Translations under genes and position numbers: made by a program
Origin: Hyphomicrobiales bacterium
Lineage (GTDB): Bacteria > Pseudomonadota > Alphaproteobacteria > Rhizobiales > Rhizobiaceae
Reading direction: 5' to 3'
Assembly (NCBI GenBank): GCA_900466605.1
Contig: UBMU01000002.1
Span: forward strand, 372,001-436,000
Length of the DNA stretch: 64,000 nt
Notes under the pieces: generated by a model
What the model saw: only the letters and a program-made list of their open reading frames with translations
The model's database searches: none
What the model was told of the DNA's origin: nothing
Shown here: positions 18,934 to 28,729 of the stretch, in pieces
How the letters are laid out: each line of letters starts with the position of its first letter
Position numbering within the stretch: the first letter of the stretch is position 1

Positions 18934-19362
18934 ATGGACGACCTCGATCAAGAGCTTCTCAGTGCTTTGCGGCACAATGCGCGCACGCCGGTTTCCTCAC
19001 TGGCAGCAATGACCGGTGCATCGCGCGCGACGGTCGCGGCGCGCATCGATCGGCTGGTTGCCAACGGCACCATCACTGCATTCACCGTCCGCACCGGGCA
19101 TGAGACACGCGCTGCCGGCGTGCGCGCGATCGTCATGATCGAGGTGCTGGGCAAGCTTGCGGACAAGGTTGCCGATCAGCTTCGCGGTCTACCGCAGGTT
19201 CGTGCGCTGCACAGCACCAACGGGAAATGGGATTTCATTGCCGAACTTGAGGACCGCGATCTCGTCTCCTTCGACGAAACGCTGCGCCGCATCCGGCTGA
19301 TCAATGGCATCAATACGACCGAAACCAACATCCTGCTGAAGACCAGGAAGGCAAGCTTCTAG
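18934..19362 (+). CDS. Lrp/AsnC-family regulator, probable arginase operon activator
   Basis: A 142-residue Lrp-type regulator: N-terminal helix-turn-helix (LDQELLSALRHNARTPVSSLA, then ASRATVAARIDRL) and a C-terminal RAM-like ligand domain with a VRALHSTNGKWDFIAELE strand pair. ATG 18934 matches the usual family N-terminus; GTG 18925 would add three residues. Divergent position next to arginase-rocD suggests it responds to arginine or ornithine and controls that operon, as such regulators do in other Rhizobiaceae. Its stop codon overlaps the convergent tamB stop within CTAG. Confidence 0.9.
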   Translation: MDDLDQELLSALRHNARTPVSSLAAMTGASRATVAARIDRLVANGTITAFTVRTGHETRAAGVRAIVMIEVLGKLADKVADQLRGLPQVRALHSTNGKWDFIAELEDRDLVSFDETLRRIRLINGINTTETNILLKTRKASF

Positions 19363-22300
19363 TACTCGTGCTCGTAAACGACGCCGGCTTCCCCGGCACC
19401 GTCTCCGCCTGCGCCGGCGCGCAGCTTCACGCCGCGACCGACATCGAGATTGATGATGGCCTTGGCGCCGCCCTTGCCGGTGGTCTGCTGCAGTTCAAAA
19501 TAGGTCCGGTCGTTGAGATAGCGCCCAACGCTGACGTTGGTACGGCCCTTGGCATCGGTACTGATGTCAAAATCGTCGACACCAAGCTGGTTGCGCAGGC
19601 CCTGGAACAACGATCCAGAACGACCGCCGGCCAGCTGGCTGACGGCATCTGCCAATTGCGCGATCTGAACCGGCGACAGCCTCGACATCGACTGCCCGAA
19701 GATCAACTGCGCCAGAACCTCGTCTTGCGGCAGAGCTGGGGACGAAGAGAAGGTGATGGAGGGATCGGTTGCCAGCCCAGTTACATCGACCGTCAGCGTC
19801 GTGGAGCCGGAGGTCGAGCTGGCTTCCATTTCCAGCGCAGGCGTCAGATCGCCGGCAAAGGTGATACGGCTTCTGTTGGTGAAATCGAGGCGCCGATTCA
19901 GAATCGTCAGGCGGCCGCGCCGCATGGTGAAGCCTCCCGAAACGATCGGCTCTGCCGCCGTTCCCCTGATCGTGACGCTGCCGCCGAGTTCGGCGTCGAT
20001 GCCGCGGCCCCGCACAAAGATCTGCGAGGGGGCATCCAGCTGAAGATCGAGATTGATTGTGTTGGATTTGGCGCGCGCGCCCTGCTGTGTCTCGTCGCGG
20101 AGCTGCGAGAGAACCGCCTTAGGGGCGTTGACGTGCCTGATATCGATTTCGCGCAGTGATGTCGGCAGCCTTTCAGGGACGGTGATTGAGGCTCGCTCGA
20201 GCCGCAGCCTGCCGTTGAGCGTAGGGTTGGCGAGCAGCGGTCCACGCAATCCGATCGTACCATCGACAGTCGCCACCACCAGCGTTCCGTCGACGTAGAC
20301 GGCTCTGTCGAGCTTGACGTCGATGTTGGCAGGGAAGTTGGAGTTCGGTTGTATCCCGACGCTGCCGGACACCGAGACGCTGCCGCCACTCGCGAGCTGA
20401 CCGGTAAGGCGCGAGATCACGGCCTCGTTGCCGGTGAACCGGATGTCGGCAGTCAGATTGTTGATCGCAAGGTTGCGGCGGACATCGACGACCCGTGCTC
20501 CGTTGGTCGTCACCGTACCGTTGATCGACGGTGCGGCGGCCGTTCCGCTGATCTGCAGGTTGAGGTTGGCCGTGCCGTCGGCCACGAAGCCCTGGGAGGC
20601 GAGCTGCGTACCGAGCACGGCGAAGGGCAGATTGCCGGAAAAGCGCATGTCCAGCGCGCGATTGCCGGTAATGGTAACACTGCCCCCACCTCTCAGGGAG
20701 AGGCCGCTGTCGCCGGCCAGATTGGTGTCGATCGTCAAACGATCGTCTTTCAGCCTTCCGTTCGCGGCGATGGTCAAGGCCGAAAGTCCCGCACTTCTGG
20801 TCTGGCTGGTGGCGGCACCCTTCCAGTCAAGATTGAAGTCGACAGCGGGCAAAGGCAATCTGCCTGATGCCTTGACCGAGCCCGAAATGTTGCCCTCGGC
20901 GGCCAATCCGGGCACGAATGCGTTGGCAAGGCCGGCCGGCAGATTGGAGATGTCAGCATTAACAGCAAGCGATTGGGCGTTCTGACCAGTGATGACGAAG
21001 TTGCCACCAGCCTTCATCGATACGCCGCTGCCGCTCAAATTCGTCGTAAAGTCCAGCCTGCCGTTTGCAAGCTTCCCGTTCGCGTTTGCCGAGAGCGGCC
21101 GGATACCGGATGCTTTCGTCTGCGTTGTTGCGGCGTCTTTCCAGTCCAGTTTGAAATCGATGATCGGGTTGGTCGCCGTCCCCGATGTCTTTGCGGTGCC
21201 TGATATCGTTCCTTCCGCGCCGAGGTTCGGGACGAAGCCGTTAGCGAGGCTTGCAGGCAGATTTGCAATGTCGGCGTCGACCGAGAGGCCCTGGACGCTG
21301 GCACCTTGCAGGTTTGCCGTTCCCTTTGCTTTCAGCAGAGTGCTGCGACTGCTGTTCAGCGTCGCGTCGAAGGAAATCTTGTTGTCGGCAAGGTTGCCGG
21401 CCGCGTTCAGCCGGAGGCCAGAAAGGCCGGCAGCCTTGGTCTGGCGGGTCCCGGCATTGTTCCAGTCGAGCTTGAAGTCGACCGCAGGAATCGGGAGCGA
21501 GCCGGAGGCAGTCGCTGTGCCGGAGATCGTTCCTTCTGCGCCAAGCTCCGGCATGAAACTATTCACCAGCGCGGCGGGAAGGTTGCTGAGCGTCGCATCC
21601 GCCTGCAGGCCTTTGACGACCGTTCCCTCAACCGTGACCTTGCCTTTCGCCCTTAGGGCAGAACCGCCATCGCCATCGAGATTGGTCTCGAAGTCGAGTG
21701 TGTTGTTGGCGAACGTGCCCTTGGCGCCGAGCGCGAGGGCTGAAAGGCGTGCCGCCTTGGTCTGAGCGGTTGCGAGATCTTTCCATGTGAGGTCGAAGTT
21801 TGCCGTCGGCTGCTGCAGTGTTCCGGAAGCGGCAGCCGTGCCGGAGATGCTGCCGCTGGCGCCAAGGTTCGGAACGAAGGCGTTTGCCAGGCTTGCTGGA
21901 ACGTTGCGTATCGTCGCATCCGCCGTCAGGTTTTCGATTTTCGTTCCCACCAGCGAGACGTTGCCCGAGGCGTTCAATGCGACACCACCGTTCGCGGTAA
22001 GGTCGCTCTGGACGGTCAATTTCTCATCCGCAAAGCTGCCCTTTGCGGCCAACCGGATACCAGCGAGACGGGCTGCCTTGGTGTGACTGGTTGCTGCATC
22101 CTTCCAAGCAAGATCGAAGGTCGCTGCAGGCCTCGGCAGCTTGCCCGAGGCCGATATCGTTCCCGATATCATACCTTCCGCAGCAAGATTTGGGACAAAA
22201 CTGTTGGCGAGAGCAGCCGGAATGTTGGCCAGTTGCCCATCCAACTTCAGCGTCTGGGCGTCGGGGCCTGTCACGACATAGTTGCCAGTCGCTTTCAGCG

Positions 22301-25300
22301 ACATGCCACCGCTCGCGCGCGCGTCGGCGTCGAAGCTGAGAATATTGTCTTTGAGGTTGCCGCTCGCCGTCACACCAAGAGATGAGAGCTTGGCACTTCT
22401 GGTCTGGCTTGTTGCGGCGTTCTTCCAGTTTAGTTTGAAATCGAGCGCAGGCGCCGGCAGCTGTCCGGCGGCTGTAACGTTGCCCGAGATGGAACCTTCG
22501 GCGCCAAGATCCGGAACAAATGCGTTTGCCAATCCGGCCGGGATATTGACGATATCGGCATCGACTTTCAACGACTGCGCATTCGGGCCGGTCACGACGC
22601 TGCCACCGGCCTTCAGCGATACGCCACCCTTGCCGTTGGCGTTGGTTTGAAAATCGAGCGTGTTGTTCGCGAATTTCCCGTTTACATCAATCGCCAGCGG
22701 CGAAAGGCCGGCGCCCTTGGTCTGGCTGGTGGCTGCATCCTTCCAATCCAGGTCAAAATCGGCAATCGGTGCTGCCGGTGTGCCCGTAACTGCAACCTTG
22801 CCGGAGATTGTGCCTGCGGCATCGAGTTTCGGGACGAAACTATTGGCAAGGCTTGCGGGCAGATTCTTGATATCCGCCTTGATATCCAGTGTTTCGCCGG
22901 CCGATCCGCTCACGTGGACCGAGCCGTCGCCAGTCTTTAGCTCCATGGCGCTCAGCGTCACGGCGCCGCCACTGATCGACACCTCCGACGGCGACGCAAG
23001 CTCTACCGGGATGTTGCGGGGTTTCGCCGAGAAACGGTCTAGACGCAGCAGCGTCGTGCCGGCGTTCACCTCGACATTGCCAGATGCGACCAAGGGATTG
23101 GCGTCATAGCTGGCGCCGAGATCAAAAATCGTCCGGTTCTGTTGCTGGGTGAAGTTCAGCGCCAGGCCTTCGGCTTTGTTTGGCCCCGAGGCAAGCTCGT
23201 CAGCTTTGATCGTGCCGGTCGCGGCAAAAGCCTTCAGGTCGGTAACGACGGCGTCGATATCCGGTCTGACAACTGCAAGTGTATCGCGCTTCAGACCGCT
23301 GCCGGAAGCGACAACCTTGAGGGCAATCTTGCCGTTGTCGTTGACAATATCGACCGAACCTTTCAGGTCCCCCTCCGCCTTCTGTCCACCTAGTGCCGCA
23401 AGGAGGCCGATATCGGGGAAGTCAAACGTTGCCTGTCCGGTCGGGTCGAACGCAGGAGACAGTTCGAGATGGCCGGTCAGGCGGTTGTTGCCGACGTCGG
23501 CAGCGATCGACGGAAGCTGCACTTTCCCGCCCACCATTTGAACCGCGGTGCTTATATTGATTGGCTGGTCGTCGATCGTGCCCTTGGCTGTGATCGCCGC
23601 TTGTGGAGCCTTCGGGTTCGCCGTTCCGGAAACGTCAATGTCGAGCTGCTTGACCTGACGGCCCGCCATCAAAAGTGACGGGCCCTCGATATTGGCTGCT
23701 ACGGCGAGCGCGGAGAGATTGCCTTTTGCGCTCAGTCGGTAGTTCAGCTCGCCCGTCGCAGTCTCCAGCAGCGCCTTTATATCGGGAATACGACCGGAGA
23801 GATTGGCATCAAGCGTCTCCTCGTCGAGCACCACGCCGCCTGTGGCCTCGAGAGCGTTCGACTTAATGGAGAGATTGGAGATGTTGAATTTTGAGGGAAC
23901 CGTTCCTGCAACCTGGCCCTCGATCACGATCGGTGAATTGAAACGCGTTGCGACCGCAGGCGGCAGTGCCGCAGGTTGAACGGTCAGCTTGGCGTTGCCG
24001 GTCAACGAGCTGGCGCTCAATTTGTAGGAACCGTTGAGGCTTGCGTTCGTCGCTGCGCTTTCGATCGTCGCGCCGTTGAAGCCAAGCGCATCGGCCGAAA
24101 TCTGCAGCGGCAGCGTTATCGTGACCGGGCCTTGAATTGCCCGGTTGATGTCCGGGTTGACGAAGGTCGTCTCACCTGCAGCAAGCGTAATCTGAACGCT
24201 TCCCAAGCGTCCGGCGAGATTGAAGTTGTCGCTCTTTGCCGTAAGCTTCACGTTGCCCATCGTCGCTTGCGGCAACACGGCAGAATCGAGCGAAGCGCTC
24301 GCATTGAGACGGGAGGCCTTGGCGTCTCCCGTGAGCGAAAGATTGATGCCGGAGATCAGGAAGCGCGCTTCACCCTCAGTCAATGGCCAGCGGAAATCGA
24401 CCGGTCCTGATGTTCCCAAGAGATTGGCGTTCAGGCTGTTCTTGCCCTTCGGATCCAGGGTGCCCGATGCGGCGATCACAACCGCGCCGGTCGCGAGATT
24501 GCCGGTCTGGATGTCGATCTTGCCCTTGTTGTCGAAGTTCGCGGCGACGTCGATGTTGGTCTGCCCGGCAAAGAGCGGGCGGAAGGCCGCCGGAAGCAGC
24601 GAGCTGAGGTCGCCACCGCCCTTGAGGTCAAGATGATGGAGACTGTCCTCAGTCAGCGTGTGATGTGCCTCGATCGAGGCGCGTTGCTGTCCGTCGAGTG
24701 CGGCCTGCAACTGGCCGCGCCAGTCCGAGACCGGCCCGTCGCCTGTCAGGCTGATTTCCACCGCCGGGTTGCCGGGCAGAGCCAGCACACCTGCGAGCAG
24801 CCCGCCCTTCGGTTCTGTCAGCTTCGCCTTCACTCGCAACTGATTGCGATCCGGCATGAAGGCGACATCAGCGATCAGCTTTGCATCCGGAACATCGTGA
24901 CGGTGCACGTTGATCGATGCATTCCCACCCTCGTTGTCAGCACGCACGCTGCCGTCCGCTGCAAGTGAGAACGCCCGCCCGATCAGAGGCTGGGCAAGGT
25001 TGATTTCCGGCAGGGCGATCTTGTCGATGTCGATCTTGACCGGCAGCGAAAAGCCGCTGTCGGCTTCGTCTGTTGCTGCGGCCGACGGGCGCGACGGGAG
25101 GGTGCGCACCGGTTGCCTCAGGATGTGGATTGCCGCAGCTTCGACGCTTCTGGCATGGAATCTGCCTGTCAGGAGTGCCAGAGGATTCCAGCTGACGGCA
25201 AGACCATCGACCTGCGCGAAGACGCCCTTCGTATCGGATAGAACGATCTGACTGGCGCGCAGTCCGCCGGTCAGCAACCCCTCCGGATCCAGCACCTTGA

Positions 25301-25484
25301 TGGTCATATCCCGGTTCGAGAGGATCGAGGCGACCCTGTCGGTAACGATGCGTGCGCCGAAGGACGTGAAGCCGAAGACACCGATAGCGATGGCAAGCAG
25401 GATCAGGAGGGTGCCGACGGAAAAACCGAGCAGCCGCACGATCCAGTTTAAGATTTTCGCCAGTGTCTGCATGGCCGCGGACAT
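19359..25484 (-). CDS. tamB: Translocation and assembly module protein TamB, repeat-expanded
   Basis: A very long AsmA/DUF490-type protein of about 2041 residues. An N-terminal membrane anchor (LLGFSVGTLLILLAIAIGVFGF) is followed by a periplasm-spanning beta-rich region and the conserved C-terminal TamB domain (PALEMEASSTSGSTTLTVDVTG, then LPQDEVLAQLIFG). It links the inner membrane to TamA and is implicated in outer-membrane protein or lipid transport. Residues about 870-1620 are seven tandem repeats of about 107 residues, making it far longer than the E. coli protein (about 1260). ATG 25484 is chosen over TTG 25508; ATG 25472 is also possible. tamA lies 56 bases upstream. Confidence 0.93.
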   Translation of the reverse strand: MSAAMQTLAKILNWIVRLLGFSVGTLLILLAIAIGVFGFTSFGARIVTDRVASILSNRDMTIKVLDPEGLLTGGLRASQIVLSDTKGVFAQVDGLAVSWNPLALLTGRFHARSVEAAAIHILRQPVRTLPSRPSAAATDEADSGFSLPVKIDIDKIALPEINLAQPLIGRAFSLAADGSVRADNEGGNASINVHRHDVPDAKLIADVAFMPDRNQLRVKAKLTEPKGGLLAGVLALPGNPAVEISLTGDGPVSDWRGQLQAALDGQQRASIEAHHTLTEDSLHHLDLKGGGDLSSLLPAAFRPLFAGQTNIDVAANFDNKGKIDIQTGNLATGAVVIAASGTLDPKGKNSLNANLLGTSGPVDFRWPLTEGEARFLISGINLSLTGDAKASRLNASASLDSAVLPQATMGNVKLTAKSDNFNLAGRLGSVQITLAAGETTFVNPDINRAIQGPVTITLPLQISADALGFNGATIESAATNASLNGSYKLSASSLTGNAKLTVQPAALPPAVATRFNSPIVIEGQVAGTVPSKFNISNLSIKSNALEATGGVVLDEETLDANLSGRIPDIKALLETATGELNYRLSAKGNLSALAVAANIEGPSLLMAGRQVKQLDIDVSGTANPKAPQAAITAKGTIDDQPINISTAVQMVGGKVQLPSIAADVGNNRLTGHLELSPAFDPTGQATFDFPDIGLLAALGGQKAEGDLKGSVDIVNDNGKIALKVVASGSGLKRDTLAVVRPDIDAVVTDLKAFAATGTIKADELASGPNKAEGLALNFTQQQNRTIFDLGASYDANPLVASGNVEVNAGTTLLRLDRFSAKPRNIPVELASPSEVSISGGAVTLSAMELKTGDGSVHVSGSAGETLDIKADIKNLPASLANSFVPKLDAAGTISGKVAVTGTPAAPIADFDLDWKDAATSQTKGAGLSPLAIDVNGKFANNTLDFQTNANGKGGVSLKAGGSVVTGPNAQSLKVDADIVNIPAGLANAFVPDLGAEGSISGNVTAAGQLPAPALDFKLNWKNAATSQTRSAKLSSLGVTASGNLKDNILSFDADARASGGMSLKATGNYVVTGPDAQTLKLDGQLANIPAALANSFVPNLAAEGMISGTISASGKLPRPAATFDLAWKDAATSHTKAARLAGIRLAAKGSFADEKLTVQSDLTANGGVALNASGNVSLVGTKIENLTADATIRNVPASLANAFVPNLGASGSISGTAAASGTLQQPTANFDLTWKDLATAQTKAARLSALALGAKGTFANNTLDFETNLDGDGGSALRAKGKVTVEGTVVKGLQADATLSNLPAALVNSFMPELGAEGTISGTATASGSLPIPAVDFKLDWNNAGTRQTKAAGLSGLRLNAAGNLADNKISFDATLNSSRSTLLKAKGTANLQGASVQGLSVDADIANLPASLANGFVPNLGAEGTISGTAKTSGTATNPIIDFKLDWKDAATTQTKASGIRPLSANANGKLANGRLDFTTNLSGSGVSMKAGGNFVITGQNAQSLAVNADISNLPAGLANAFVPGLAAEGNISGSVKASGRLPLPAVDFNLDWKGAATSQTRSAGLSALTIAANGRLKDDRLTIDTNLAGDSGLSLRGGGSVTITGNRALDMRFSGNLPFAVLGTQLASQGFVADGTANLNLQISGTAAAPSINGTVTTNGARVVDVRRNLAINNLTADIRFTGNEAVISRLTGQLASGGSVSVSGSVGIQPNSNFPANIDVKLDRAVYVDGTLVVATVDGTIGLRGPLLANPTLNGRLRLERASITVPERLPTSLREIDIRHVNAPKAVLSQLRDETQQGARAKSNTINLDLQLDAPSQIFVRGRGIDAELGGSVTIRGTAAEPIVSGGFTMRRGRLTILNRRLDFTNRSRITFAGDLTPALEMEASSTSGSTTLTVDVTGLATDPSITFSSSPALPQDEVLAQLIFGQSMSRLSPVQIAQLADAVSQLAGGRSGSLFQGLRNQLGVDDFDISTDAKGRTNVSVGRYLNDRTYFELQQTTGKGGAKAIINLDVGRGVKLRAGAGGDGAGEAGVVYEHEY
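20630..22877 (-). repeat. Seven tandem 321-bp repeats inside tamB
   Basis: Each unit encodes about 107 residues with the pattern NLPASLANSFVPxLGAEGxISG, then FxLDWKDAATSQTKAAGLS, then a Gly-rich strand and VDADI. Unit starts fall near 22877, 22556, 22235, 21914, 21593, 21272 and 20950. The DNA copies have diverged, so this is an old expansion, not a recent slippage array. Confidence 0.9.
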
Positions 25485-25540
25485 TACTCCGTTTCTGTGG
25501 CGGCTCAAGGCGCACGAAGCGCCAAGAGCCGCGAGTGCGT

Positions 25541-27472
25541 TTAGAATGACTGACCGATGCCGGCATAGATGCCGTAGTCTGTGCCATCCTCGTACTTGTT
25601 GAGCGGTACGGCAAAATCAAGCCGCAGTGGGCCAAACGGCGTCGCATATCTGATGCCGATGCCCGCACCGGCCCTGATATCGGAAAAGTCCGGTGCTATG
25701 TCGGCTGAAACCGTCCCGACATCGATGAAAGGCACGATGCCGATCGTATCGGTGATCTTCACCCTGGTCTCGAACGAGGCGGTGACATAAGAGGCGCCGC
25801 CGGTCTCTTCGTTGTCTGCATTGCGAGGCGAAATCTCCTGGTAGCCGTAGCCGCGAACCGAGCCGCCGCCGCCCGCAAAGAACCGGCGTGTGGCAGGAAT
25901 GTTCTGGAGATCGTCTGCGCCCAGGAGAAAACCTGCAGAAAGCTTGCCGGCGAGAACGATGCGATCTTCCACTCCCAGGCCCTGATAGCCGGACATCGAG
26001 CCCTCGAAGCCTGTGAAGAAGGTTCCGTTATAAGTTTCGTAGCTTGGCGTTGCCTTGAGCATCGCCCTGTAACCTTCCGTCGGATCGAACTTGTTGTCGC
26101 GTGCGTCGCGGTCGTACTGAAAGGGCAGCGAGAAGGTCAGGTAGCTGTTCTTGCCGAAGGCATCGTCGTCCCGTTCCCAGCTTACCTCTCCGGCGCCGGC
26201 AATCGTATCCAGATCTGACAGCTCGTAGGAAAGGCCGAGGGAAGCCGTGACGAGTTTTGCAGTGTAGGCGTCGGGGTTCTCGGTCTTGGCGAGGATGCTG
26301 GCCCGCAGCGTCGCGGCCGGAGAGAACGCGCCAGGCTTGATGAAGCTTACGCCGGCTGAATAGTCTAGATCGCCGATGTTGGTGGTTTCGCCCAGCCGGC
26401 CCACCGATCCTTCGATGCGCAGCGCTTCGGCCTCTCCGAAGAGATTGCGATGACCCCAGTAGCCGTTGACGCCGAAGCCATCCGTTGTCGAATACTGCGC
26501 CCCAATACCGAGGTAACGCTGCTTGCCCTCGGACACTTCGATCGTGATCGGCAGCGTGCCGTCCGGCGCCAGATCGTCAGCCTCGTGGATGGTAATGCTG
26601 GAGAAGACGCCGAGTGCGCGTAGCCGGTCTCCTGCCTTTCTCAATGCCTCCGGCGAATACTGGTCGCCTCTGTTCAGCCGCGAGTAGCGCTGGATAAAGC
26701 CCGGTTGCACGGTCTTCTCACCCGTGACGCCGACATTGCCGATCGGCGCGACCGGCCCGCCCTCGGCGGCAAGCACAACGTCGACGGTGTCTGTTCTGTG
26801 GTCGGCCACGACTTTGCGCGTCGTCAGCTTCGCCAGCGGTCGGCCTTCGCTTTTCAGTTGCTCGACGATCTTGTCACCAGCCTTGATGATGGTCAGCGAA
26901 CCGGCCGTGTCACCGGGAGCAAGATCGTAGTCTGCCGGATTGCGGCGCGCGGCATCGCCGCCAAACTGCACTTCACGGACTTTGAAGACGGGGCCTGCTG
27001 CAACGCTGATCGTCACTGGCACGGGGCGCGAGCGATTGAAGGTCGGATTAGGCGGAAGAGCGTCTATATCTCGGCCATCGACCCTGATCGTCACCACGCC
27101 GCCATAGCGGGCTTTTTCGTAGAGTGCGGCGAGCAGCCGTTCGCGGTCATCCCTCGCCTTGACGACGACGCCCAGGTCGCCCGAAACAGGCCGGTCCTTG
27201 TCGCCCACAAGACGGGAGCTGTTTTCCAGGGCTTCCTTGAGGTCGGGATCAACTGCGTCGGTTGTCAGCGTTACGCTGTATCGGACGGGATCGGGAACCT
27301 GGTCGGCGGCCGAGTCGTCGTCCTTGCCCCACAAAGTGATACCGAAAAGCTTGAAGGCGAAAGCCTCCGAGACGAGAGCCGGCGAAAACGCGCACGCAGC
27401 CGCGACGACCAACATGGTGCCTGCGCGCCGATACGCTATACCCGGTTTCGGTGCCGTCCCTCTAATTTGCAT
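25541..27472 (-). CDS. tamA: Outer-membrane assembly protein TamA (Omp85 family)
   Basis: A 643-residue Omp85-family protein. An N-terminal signal peptide (hydrophobic core MLVVAAACAFSPALVSEAFA) is followed by POTRA domains in roughly residues 50-280 and a C-terminal 16-strand beta-barrel with GGGGSVRGYGYQ (the loop-6 VRGY element) and GIGIRYATPFGPLRLDFAVPL, ending in a terminal Phe (GQSF) as outer-membrane proteins do. It partners TamB, encoded directly downstream. ATG 27472 starts the gene. Confidence 0.94.
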   Translation of the reverse strand: MQIRGTAPKPGIAYRRAGTMLVVAAACAFSPALVSEAFAFKLFGITLWGKDDDSAADQVPDPVRYSVTLTTDAVDPDLKEALENSSRLVGDKDRPVSGDLGVVVKARDDRERLLAALYEKARYGGVVTIRVDGRDIDALPPNPTFNRSRPVPVTISVAAGPVFKVREVQFGGDAARRNPADYDLAPGDTAGSLTIIKAGDKIVEQLKSEGRPLAKLTTRKVVADHRTDTVDVVLAAEGGPVAPIGNVGVTGEKTVQPGFIQRYSRLNRGDQYSPEALRKAGDRLRALGVFSSITIHEADDLAPDGTLPITIEVSEGKQRYLGIGAQYSTTDGFGVNGYWGHRNLFGEAEALRIEGSVGRLGETTNIGDLDYSAGVSFIKPGAFSPAATLRASILAKTENPDAYTAKLVTASLGLSYELSDLDTIAGAGEVSWERDDDAFGKNSYLTFSLPFQYDRDARDNKFDPTEGYRAMLKATPSYETYNGTFFTGFEGSMSGYQGLGVEDRIVLAGKLSAGFLLGADDLQNIPATRRFFAGGGGSVRGYGYQEISPRNADNEETGGASYVTASFETRVKITDTIGIVPFIDVGTVSADIAPDFSDIRAGAGIGIRYATPFGPLRLDFAVPLNKYEDGTDYGIYAGIGQSF

Positions 27473-27586
27473 CCGCCGCTTTTAGTTACAGTCGAAATTT
27501 AAGCTTCGCGCCCCCCGGCCGGCGGCAACCTTAGCGGCAAAATTCCTCGACGTGTACCGTTTTAAATCGCTTGGCCGCTGAAATAG

Positions 27587-27626
27587 TGGAAAAAATGAGA
27601 AATCCCGGGCTTCAAGCCCGGGATTT
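27587..27626 (-). terminator. Terminator of the glycine-zipper lipoprotein gene
   Basis: Perfect 11-bp stem AAATCCCGGGC / GCCCGGGATTT with a 5-base loop at 27600-27626. Read on the minus strand it is followed by TCTCATTTTTTCC. Confidence 0.85.
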
Positions 27627-27646
27627 CGATGGGATTTTGCCTCGGC

Positions 27647-27913
27647 TCAATAGTCGCCGCGGCAATCGTCGATGTAGCGGCGGCCATATTGATCGCGATA
27701 ATAGCACTGTCCCGGCTGCTCGGCGACACGGCCGATAACGGCGCCAGAAACGCCGCCAATCGCTGCGCCCACTGCGGCTCCCCGGACATTGCCAGTGACC
27801 ACGCCGCCGATAACTGCGCCCGATGCAGCACCGATGCCGGCGCCCTGTTGGGTCGGCGTGCAGCTTGCGATCGAAAGTCCAATCAAAACGAATGCAGCAA
27901 TCTTCTTAATCAA
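27647..27913 (-). CDS. Small glycine-zipper lipoprotein
   Basis: An 88-residue envelope protein. Residues 1-17 are a lipoprotein signal peptide ending in the lipobox IASC, so Cys18 would be lipidated. A double glycine zipper follows ([16 protein letters not shown] and [17 protein letters not shown]), then a short polar tail with two Cys (GQCYYRD, DDCRGDY). Such proteins sit in the outer membrane and are often stress-induced, but no specific function is known here. It has its own terminator and is divergent from the cox-like operon. Confidence 0.85.
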   Translation of the reverse strand: MIKKIAAFVLIGLSIASCTPTQQGAGIGAASGAVIGGVVTGNVRGAAVGAAIGGVSGAVIGRVAEQPGQCYYRDQYGRRYIDDCRGDY

Positions 27914-28040
27914 ATTCTTCTCCTAGGTGGGTTGCTCTCAAAGAGTAGTGGCCGTCCCTGATTCTTGTTTTTGTCATGCTAGTCGTCAAACTATGGCGCA
28001 AAAAGAGCAGTCCTGCTTTCGTCGTCAACTTTTGTCCAGA

Positions 28041-28055
28041 TTCGGTGCAACCGAA
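28041..28055. promoter_or_regulatory. Palindrome in the lipoprotein/cox divergent region
   Basis: TTCGGT-GCA-ACCGAA is a perfect 6-3-6 dyad about 100 bases upstream of coxS and about 130 upstream of the lipoprotein gene. It is a candidate operator for either; no regulator gene lies nearby. Confidence 0.35.
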
Positions 28056-28155
28056 CACGGCGAATTTAATCAGCCGCCCTAAAGTAGTGGTTGATCCTAA
28101 AGCGAAAACATCAAATGATACCGCCCGTGCCTGGAGGAGGCGCGAGGAGGAAATC

Positions 28156-28647
28156 ATGGCGAAAGTGAAACTGACGGTGAACGGCCGGGCAGTCAGCGGT
28201 GACTGTGAAGAGCGTACGCTTCTTGTCCATTTTATTCGCGAAAAACTCGGCCTGACGGGGACGCACGTCGGGTGTGATACCAACCAGTGCGGTGCCTGCG
28301 TCATTCACATGGATGGCAAGTCGGTGAAGAGCTGTTCGATCCTCGCTGTCCAGGCGTCGGGTTCCACGATCACCACCATCGAGGGCCTTGCCAGCAACGG
28401 TGAATTGCATCCTGTTCAAGCAGCCTTCAAGGAGCACCACGGCCTGCAATGCGGCTTCTGCACGCCAGGCATGGTGATGACGGCCGTCGACATGATCTCG
28501 CGCCACGGCGGCCAGCTTGATGAGCAGACGGTCCGCCACGAGCTCGACGGCAATATCTGTCGGTGCACCGGCTATCACAACATCGTCAAAGCCGTCCTGT
28601 CTGCCAACGAGCAGATGCACGGCACCGCCAAGCAGGCGGCCGAATAG
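28156..28647 (+). CDS. coxS: CoxS-type [2Fe-2S] subunit of a molybdenum hydroxylase
   Basis: A 163-residue iron-sulfur subunit of the xanthine oxidase family. It binds two [2Fe-2S] clusters: the plant-type site [12 protein letters not shown] with a later Cys in KSC, and the helical site CGFCTPG ... CRCTGY. ATG 28156 has GAGGAGG 5 bases upstream; the frame extends further left without a good start. First gene of an S-L-M operon; it carries electrons from the Mo site to the FAD subunit. Confidence 0.93.
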   Translation: MAKVKLTVNGRAVSGDCEERTLLVHFIREKLGLTGTHVGCDTNQCGACVIHMDGKSVKSCSILAVQASGSTITTIEGLASNGELHPVQAAFKEHHGLQCGFCTPGMVMTAVDMISRHGGQLDEQTVRHELDGNICRCTGYHNIVKAVLSANEQMHGTAKQAAE

Positions 28648-28729
28648 CTCTCAGGAATTGTCTGGCTGACTGCCGAATACGATTCACTTTGGCGGAATGC
28701 CAGGCCCGAAACCCCATTGGGAGGACATC

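Noticed and set aside
27600..27626. Inverted repeat after tamA start as an insertion-element end
   Set aside because: It is a simple hairpin with a T-rich flank and works as the lipoprotein gene terminator; no partner copy exists nearby.
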